In this document: positions 5,869 through 11,256 of the stretch, one piece after another
Numbering within the stretch: position 1 is the stretch's first letter
Layout: each line of letters starts with the position of its first letter
From: Jimgerdemannia flammicorona
Taxonomy: Eukaryota; Mucoromycota; Endogonomycetes; Endogonales; Endogonaceae
Length of the DNA stretch: 11,256 nucleotides
Assembly: GCA_003990745.1 (NCBI GenBank)
Contig: RBNI01006510.1
Coordinates: forward strand, 1-11,256
Direction: 5' to 3'
Translations under genes and position numbers: made by a program
Notes under the pieces: model-generated
What the model was told of the DNA's origin: nothing
Databases searched by the model: none
The model's input: the letters and a program-made list of their open reading frames with translations, nothing else

Positions 5869-7578
5869 ATGACCTTTGCGGATAAGGTCAGGATGGGGAA
5901 GCAGACAACTGGACTGGATGGCTGGCTGGAGTTGGGGAAGGCGGCTGCTTCCTCGAGTAGCAAGGAGGCCTCTCCACTGAGGGGACAGCATAGTGGGGCT
6001 GGAGGTGTAGTGGCTGAGGCAGTGACTGTTGATGGTGGTGTGACAGTCAATCTGGAAAAAAATCCAGATGTGATGGCTGATGGGAGACCTGGACAGAGGA
6101 GTGGCGCGGGATCTGGGGACCTGGCTGATGGTGTGACAGGCCTTGTGGCGGCCCCGTTACTCAAGAAATCCTGATTGGAATTCGCCATCATGCTGTGCTT
6201 CCGTGGCTTGGCAGTGACGGCAAAGATGGTGCTGGAGCTATTGGCGAGCGAGGTGAAGGGTGCAGCCTTGGTTAAGTTTTTGAAGAAGTTGGAGGTGGTT
6301 GAGGTGGGGTTTGAAGAGGAAGAATTGCTACTGGAGGCAGTAGAGAAGGATGTGGTGGTTGGAGGGATTTCAGTGCCAATGGTGAGGTGTATGCGCTGGG
6401 ATCCTCGGGTGATTCATCTGGTGATTGTGGACTTACTGACGGTGAAGAAGGAGGAGGTGAGGAGACTGGTCACAGATGTGGTGAAGGAGTATGGCAAAGT
6501 GGTCGACATCAGGTTCAGGGTATGGGAGGGGACTGAGCTCAGGACAGGAGATGTGGACGTCCGGCTGAGGTTGTTTGGGATGGAGAATACTGGGAAGGCT
6601 AGGGACTGGCCGGTGGCATTGAAGTGGGGTGCAGTGGAGTGCAAGGTCTCGAGGGTGAAGGGGTCAGAGGAAGAGGAGGAGGACCTGCTGGAGGCACTTG
6701 AGGACCTAGCTGGGGCTGTTGAGAGGTGGCAAAGGGCTTGGAGGGCTTATGAGGATAGGATGATAGTAGAGGTGATTGAGGGCAAGAAGGTGTGAATGGA
6801 CAAGGTGCTCTGGGAGAAGGCGAAGGAGAGGCAGCTGCAGAAGGATTTGTTGGCCAGTTTGGATGGGGGCCATAGGGCGAGGGCTATGGAGGAGGGCACT
6901 GGAGCAGGTGCTAGCATCTGGGCGGAGGTGGGGCAGCAAGGGGAGAAGATGAAGGAGAGGGGGGGACAGGGGCAAGAGGAGGCTGGAGTGGACACGGCGA
7001 TGGTGGAAGATCAGCCAATCCAGTATAGTGTTCCTGAGGTAGGAGAGGGTGAGTTGGAGGATGTGTCTGAGGATTGGTGGGATGAGTCGGTGCGAACTGA
7101 AGAGAGGAAGGAAGGTGAGGCGGATCTGGAGCAGGCAGCAGAAGTAGTTGGAGGGGAGAAGTGGCTATTGAGGGCACTGCAAAATGTGGCAGCTGAGAAA
7201 CTGTGCAAGATCGACTTCCGGGTAATCAGTGAGGAATTCTGGGGGTGAGTGCTGCGAGGGGAGGAGGTCGTGAGGAAGTTGAGAGATGAGATGATGGCAG
7301 CTCTTCTGGAGGCAGAGGAGTATGAGGTCACTGAGGCAAGGGAGGCAATGCTCTTGGGTATAGCTAATGAAAGGGTGGCCTATCTGTGGGGGCCAAGGAA
7401 GGGGTTGGAGAAGTGGCAGGTGGTGTGCAAGGAGCATCGGGCATTGATGGAGATGGTGGATGGTGAGGACTGTGCCAAACTATTGGTGGCTCTGGATGAA
7501 CAGCAAAACGTGGAAAATGAGATTGCGGCGGAGCGGAACCTGGATCTGGCTGGAGAGGAAGTGAGCATGGAATTGTAG
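5869..7578 (+). pseudogene. LINE ORF1 protein, broken by three TGA codons
   Basis: From ATG 5869 (MTFADKVRMG) one frame runs about 569 codons to TAG 7576-7578, interrupted only by TGA at 6172, 6793 and 7246. The start was chosen because 'TFADKVR' resembles the openings of ORF1 proteins in L1/Tx1-like LINEs; upstream frame sequence is Gly-rich and less protein-like. The first part is Ser/Gly-rich and low in order. The middle (about 6180-6660) looks folded, with a beta/alpha pattern ending in RTGDVDVRLRLFG that could be an RRM-like RNA-binding fold. The rest is Glu/Lys/Ala-rich and probably helical or coiled coil. No CCHC knuckle is present. ORF1 proteins bind LINE RNA and form the ribonucleoprotein. 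I do not recognise the exact family. Confidence 0.65.
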
Positions 7579-7612
7579 ATGTGGAGATATCAACATTATC
7601 AAATATTTAGCT

Positions 7613-8320
7613 ATGAATAGTACAACCAACATTTTTTCACTGAACGTCAATAGGCTTAGAGGGACTGGGAGGTGACGTATGATTTTTGGATGGCTGAAGA
7701 AACTGGAGGCGGATCTCTTTTTACTTCAAGATGTACAGTGTGAGGGGGAGGAAGATAGACTGGAATGGACAAGAGAGTGGAGTGGGGAGGCAGTTTGGCA
7801 GGGTAAAGTGGGAATCCTGGTTAGGAAGGGGAAAGGAGACATTGTGGACACTGGACATTGGGGTAGTAGATTAGTGTGGGGGACATGGCGGAGGCCTGGA
7901 TGGAACTCAATTGTGGTGGGATCTTGTTACCGTCCAGCTGATAGAGGGACCCGAGTGGCGTGGATTAGAGATCTGCAGGATTCTGGGCTCTTGGTTGAGG
8001 CTGGGGTGGATTGTCTAGGGGGCAACTTTAATATGGTATGGGAGAGTAGACTGGACCGAACTGATGGGGGATGGGGTGGGGCAGGAAAGAGTGGGGGACT
8101 GGAGGACTGGGAAGAGGTGGAAAGACTCAGCTCACTGGTAGATGCCATGAGACTTCAGAATGGGAACCAACATCTATATACTCACTGGGTGGGAGGACTT
8201 GGTACCAGGATTGATTGGGTTCTGACTGCTGAGTGTTGGGGCAATACAGTTTGGGAGATGATGGAGGTCAAGTGGTGCCCTTGGTCAGACCACTGGGGTA
8301 TTCGGGGTGGTGGGAGGTTT
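7613..8320 (+). other. APE-type endonuclease domain of ORF2
   Basis: Motifs in order: LNVNRLRG near residue 10 (the Asn motif), LLQDVQ (residues 40-45; the family has QETH-like here with a catalytic Glu), CYRPAD (about residue 105), GGNFN (8018-8032; the family has GDFN), TRIDWVL (about residue 200) and SDH (8285-8293, catalytic His residue 227). Both the Glu and the Asp of the metal-binding site are changed (to Asp and Asn), so cleavage activity is doubtful even apart from TGA 7673. Confidence 0.8.
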
Positions 8321-9019
8321 GGAGGGAGCGGAGAGGGGCCAGGACATTGGCAGCTGAACTCTTTGCTGCTGGATGAGGTGGATCTGTGGAATGCGTGGGT
8401 GGTAGAGGTATGATCCAAGGTTAATGATTGGGGGCGAACAGGGATGAGGATTGGAGATAGGTGGCGTAGACTGAAATCTGAAGCTCAAAGGTACTGGGGG
8501 GAGGTGGGGAGAGAGCAGGGTGCTCAGCGAAGGAGATAAGTCCGATGGGCATCTAGGAGACTTGAAAGGCTACTTCTGAATTGGGCTGGATTACTGGAGG
8601 AGGAGGAGTTATTGGATTGGAAAGCTAAGCAGGCTAGGCTGGAAGTGGTGGAACTGCAGGATTTGTTGAGGAAGGAAGAAGCAGTACAGGCTCAGGCTAT
8701 GGCGGCCAGGCTACGGTAGCAGGGATTGGAAGAAGGAGAAAGGCCCACAAGGTTTCTGTCCTGGCTCCTCCATGCTAGGGGAGCAAGACACAGGTGGGAA
8801 GGAGTTCTTAATGATGAGGGAGAGATGGTATTAGATGTGCAGGGGATCCTTGGCCAGTTGAGTGCTCACTGGAGTAACCTCTAGAGTGAAGAGGAAGGAG
8901 GGAAGGTGGGGCAGGACATTGAGCGGCATCTGGAAGATTGGCACCCAAACTCTGCTGCAGGGTTGGGGGAGCTTGGTCAACCGGTTTTGGGAGAGGAGAT
9001 CCTTAGAGTTCTGGTGTCT

Positions 9020-9960
9020 ACATCCCTGGGAACCGCACCTGGGGAGGATGGTCTGCCTTGGGACTTTTGGAAGTGTATGGCATCCATGGAGGAGGCTCTG
9101 GAGGAGATGTCGCTGATGTGTGATGCAGTCATCAGTACCGGGGAATGGATTGGAGGGCAGCAGTTGGGGCTGGTATCACTGCTGTATAAGGATAAAGGGC
9201 ATAAGGAGGACTGGAAGAATTGGAGGCCAATTATGCTGCTGGATATGGACCGCAAGCTGGTCACCAAAATTCTGGTGATGAGGTTGTAGGGTGTGGCACA
9301 ACAGGTGTTAGGGAAGGAGCAGTGGGGCTTTGTTGGGGGCCGACTGATCCGAGATGGCACAGCGTGGGTTCATGGGGTTATTGAAGGTGCTAGGGCTACA
9401 GGGGTGAATGGCCGCTTGGTCTTCCTGGACCAGGAGAAGGCCTATGATAGGGTTTGGAGAGCGTGGCTGGAGAAAGTACTGGAGCGCATTGGAGTACCAG
9501 TGGGCATGTGTTGGTCACTTATTGGACTACTGGAAGGGAGTAGGGCTGCCATTTTGGCTAACAGACACAGGGGGGCCTCATTCTCCTTGGAGAGGGGGGT
9601 GCTGCAGGGGGATCCATTGTCACCCATCCTTTACACCTTTGCCTTGGAGCTATTGTTGGATCGAATCCGGTGTGGAGTTGGTGGATTGGATATCCTGGGC
9701 ATCAATTGGAAGGTGGGGGCCTTTGCAGATGATATGGTGGTTGGGTTGGGTTCAGTGGCAGATGTGGCTAGGCTCAAGGAGATAGTTGAGTGGTATGAGA
9801 GGTGTTCTGGAGTGAAACTCAACTGGCACAAGTGTGAGACAATGGTCCTCAGGGAAGGAGTCATAGGGGGGGATGTCATTGGAACAATTGTCCTGGCTAG
9901 AGGAGTGGTACGGTACTTGGGTATCTATTTCTCGGTATATAGCTCTTTACTTCCCAAGGA
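9020..9960 (+). other. Reverse transcriptase domain of ORF2
   Basis: Conserved blocks are readable: APGEDGLPWDFWK (about 9035-9073), WRPIMLLDMDRK (about 9221-9256), GFVGGR (about 9329-9346), motif A FLDQEKAYDRV (9422-9454; catalytic Asp codon 9428-9430), motif B RGVLQGDPLSP (about 9593-9626) and motif C FADD (9722-9733; Asp residues 706 and 707). The FADD form is common in LINEs. The catalytic residues are all present. TAG 9287 is the only stop inside the domain. Confidence 0.92.
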
Positions 9961-10780
9961 GTGGTGGGAGTGCAAGCTGGTAGAATGGGGGAAAGTACTG
10001 ACGAGCTGGGGTGGTAGACAGGTGTCACTGGCGGGGAGGGTAACTGTTCTGAATGTGTATTGGATGCCGAAGCTTTGGTATCTTGGTTACCATTTGGACT
10101 TCCCTAAGTGGGTGGTTAAAAGGCTTCTCAAGATGGCCCACTCTTGGCTCTGGGCTGGACGCCAGAGTCAGATTGGTTGGGAGGTACTCACACTTCCTGT
10201 GGGCCACAGAGGGCTTGGCCTGGTGGACTTTTCCAAGAGGCTACTCTGCCTGAGGGCATGGTGGATGAAGAGGGCCAGTGAGTTGAGAGGAGGAGAATGG
10301 GTGCCCCTCATGCAGCGTTTGTGGGAGGTGAGGGTGTCGCCACGGGGTGGCTCAGGGGATCTACTGTCCTTAGTGGCCTTGGATGGTAGCCAGAGGATGC
10401 GGTACAGAGGTTTCTGGTGGGGAGTGGTGGATGGAGCCCATCGCATCAGGATCTGTTGGCAAGATACTGAAGGGGATGAGGACTGGGGTCTGGAGATGTG
10501 GAGGTGGGACCGGCTCTTGTTGGGAGGGAATCTGGTTGAGGACTTCTGATTAGAGGAGGGCATGGAGTGCCTTCGGGGTCTGGGTCAGGACCTTTGGCCA
10601 GAGACCTGGCAAGGGGCTGGGATCAGGGAGGGGTGGGATTGGGCAGGCATCTGGTCTTGGATCAAGGTGGTGTCGAGGTAGCTCCCACCAAAACTCTGGA
10701 TAGCATGGTGGAGGCTGTTGAGGCGAAATGTGATGCTAAACTTTAGGGCCGGCCATCTGGTGGATGGCGGGGTCTTTGAT

Positions 10781-10852
10781 TGTGAGGAGTGTCATAACGT
10801 AGGGCAGGAGGGCGGGGTGGTGCAGATGCCTGAACATTGGCTGGGGGAGTGC
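10781..10852 (+). other. C-terminal CCHC motif of ORF2 (reverse transcriptase zinc-binding type)
   Basis: Cys codons at 10781 and 10790, His at 10835 and Cys at 10850 give C-x2-C-x14-H-x4-C, in the context PEHWLGEC. This matches the zinc-binding region found after the reverse transcriptase in L1/Tx1-like LINEs and is preceded by a typical Trp-rich helix (KLWIAWWRLL). The motif itself is undamaged. Confidence 0.75.
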
Positions 10853-11256
10853 GAGAGTATGGAGAACTTCTGGAAGGAAGTTGGGGGGAGATTGGGAGTA
10901 CCAGCGCCTGACCCTGAGGTGGGCAGGTGGTGGGCGGCACTACAGTCAAGGCTGGTAGGGGGGGTGGGGAATGAGTGGCTGACGGTTGGTTGGGCTGTTG
11001 CAATATGGGTGGGGCTCACAGAACACTGGCGGAGCATCTTTGAGGAGGGCCCTCAGAGGCCTGTAAACCTGAGGATAGTAAGGTGGGAGGAGCTGATGCT
11101 CGAGCTCTTCAAGGCATGGTGGATTGGTTGGGGCCCCAAGGGGGGGAGATGTAAGGGTCTAATAAGGAGGATTGTAGTGAAGAGTGGTGGTAGAGTTGTG
11201 GTGAAGGTGGATGGGGTGGCATTTGTAGGGACTTGGACTCGAGAGGGGGGGGGGCC

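Larger units (their letters stand above)
5715..11256 (+). mobile_element. LINE (non-LTR retrotransposon), L1/Tx1-like, 3' truncated by the window edge
   Basis: Two consecutive reading frames, ORF1 (5869-7578) and ORF2 (from 7613), are separated by 34 bases. ORF2 carries an APE-type endonuclease, a reverse transcriptase and a C-terminal CCHC motif in the order found in L1 and Tx1-type LINEs. No RNase H domain is seen before the edge. The coding strand is strikingly G-rich and C-poor from about 5760 on, in contrast to the A-rich LTR element, which marks the insertion border near 5700-5760. The exact 5' end, target-site duplication and 3' tail cannot be read here. Confidence 0.8.
7613..11256 (+). 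pseudogene. LINE ORF2: endonuclease-reverse transcriptase, broken by stops and cut by the window edge
   Basis: ATG 7613 opens a frame that stays in phase for over 1,210 codons to the edge. It is interrupted by TGA 7673, TGA 8411, TAA 8537, TAG 8717, TAG 8882, TAG 9287, TGA 10547 and TAG 10679. Domains in order: APE-type endonuclease (residues about 1-235), a Glu/Lys/Arg-rich linker, reverse transcriptase (about 470-780), a Trp-rich thumb-like part (about 780-900) and a CCHC motif (1057-1080), then about 130 residues with no known motif. The stops sit where Gln (CAG/CAA) or Arg/Trp would be natural. The protein would nick target DNA and copy LINE RNA onto it by target-primed reverse transcription. 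As read under the standard code it is not functional. Confidence 0.85.

Noticed and set aside
5646..6191. 181-residue frame on the - strand, Pro/Ser-rich
   Set aside because: It is the antisense of the G-rich LINE leader and ORF1; the strand's C-richness makes long Pro/Ser frames without stops. The same holds for other minus-strand frames at 6706-7568, 7927-8488, 8977-9360 and 10168-11037.

Overview
The window is a repeat-only piece of a eukaryotic nuclear genome. I see no host gene, tRNA, rRNA, CRISPR array or bacterial operon. Two retroelements on the + strand fill it: a decayed LTR retrotransposon of Ty3/Gypsy type (about 178-5290, with a second LTR-like stretch to about 5690) and a LINE with an APE endonuclease and L1/Tx1-like features (about 5715 to the right edge, 3' end missing). 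Both window ends lie in poly-G runs, so this may be a whole contig broken at homopolymers.

Layout: 1-177 is a G-rich fragment that may be the tail of another retroelement. 178-1512 reads as a 5' LTR (TGTGAC...GTTACA) with two TATA boxes around an 18-bp x4 repeat, and a long repeat-rich R/U5. A primer-binding site of proline-tRNA type follows at 1515. A single reading frame (1516-4602) then encodes a Gag-like protein with a CCHC knuckle, a retropepsin with a DTGA active site, and a Cys-rich plus acidic C-terminal part. It is broken by 11 TGA and one TAA. No reverse transcriptase, RNase H or integrase follows. 4603-5293 is degenerate. 5294-5690 looks like an LTR promoter related in layout to the left LTR but strongly diverged from it. 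The LINE seems to have inserted there. Its ORF1 (5869-7578, three TGA) and ORF2 (7613 to the edge, eight stops) keep one frame each. ORF2 shows endonuclease, reverse transcriptase and CCHC motifs in order.

The damage is almost all stop codons, with no frameshift across long spans. Most fit C-to-T change at CGA, CAG and CAA codons, as expected in a genome with cytosine methylation. TGA read as Trp cannot be excluded from sequence alone. The organism is uncertain. The Gag-protease plan resembles large retroelements of early-diverging fungi such as Glomeromycota, so a repeat-rich fungus is my best guess, but an animal or another eukaryote is possible.
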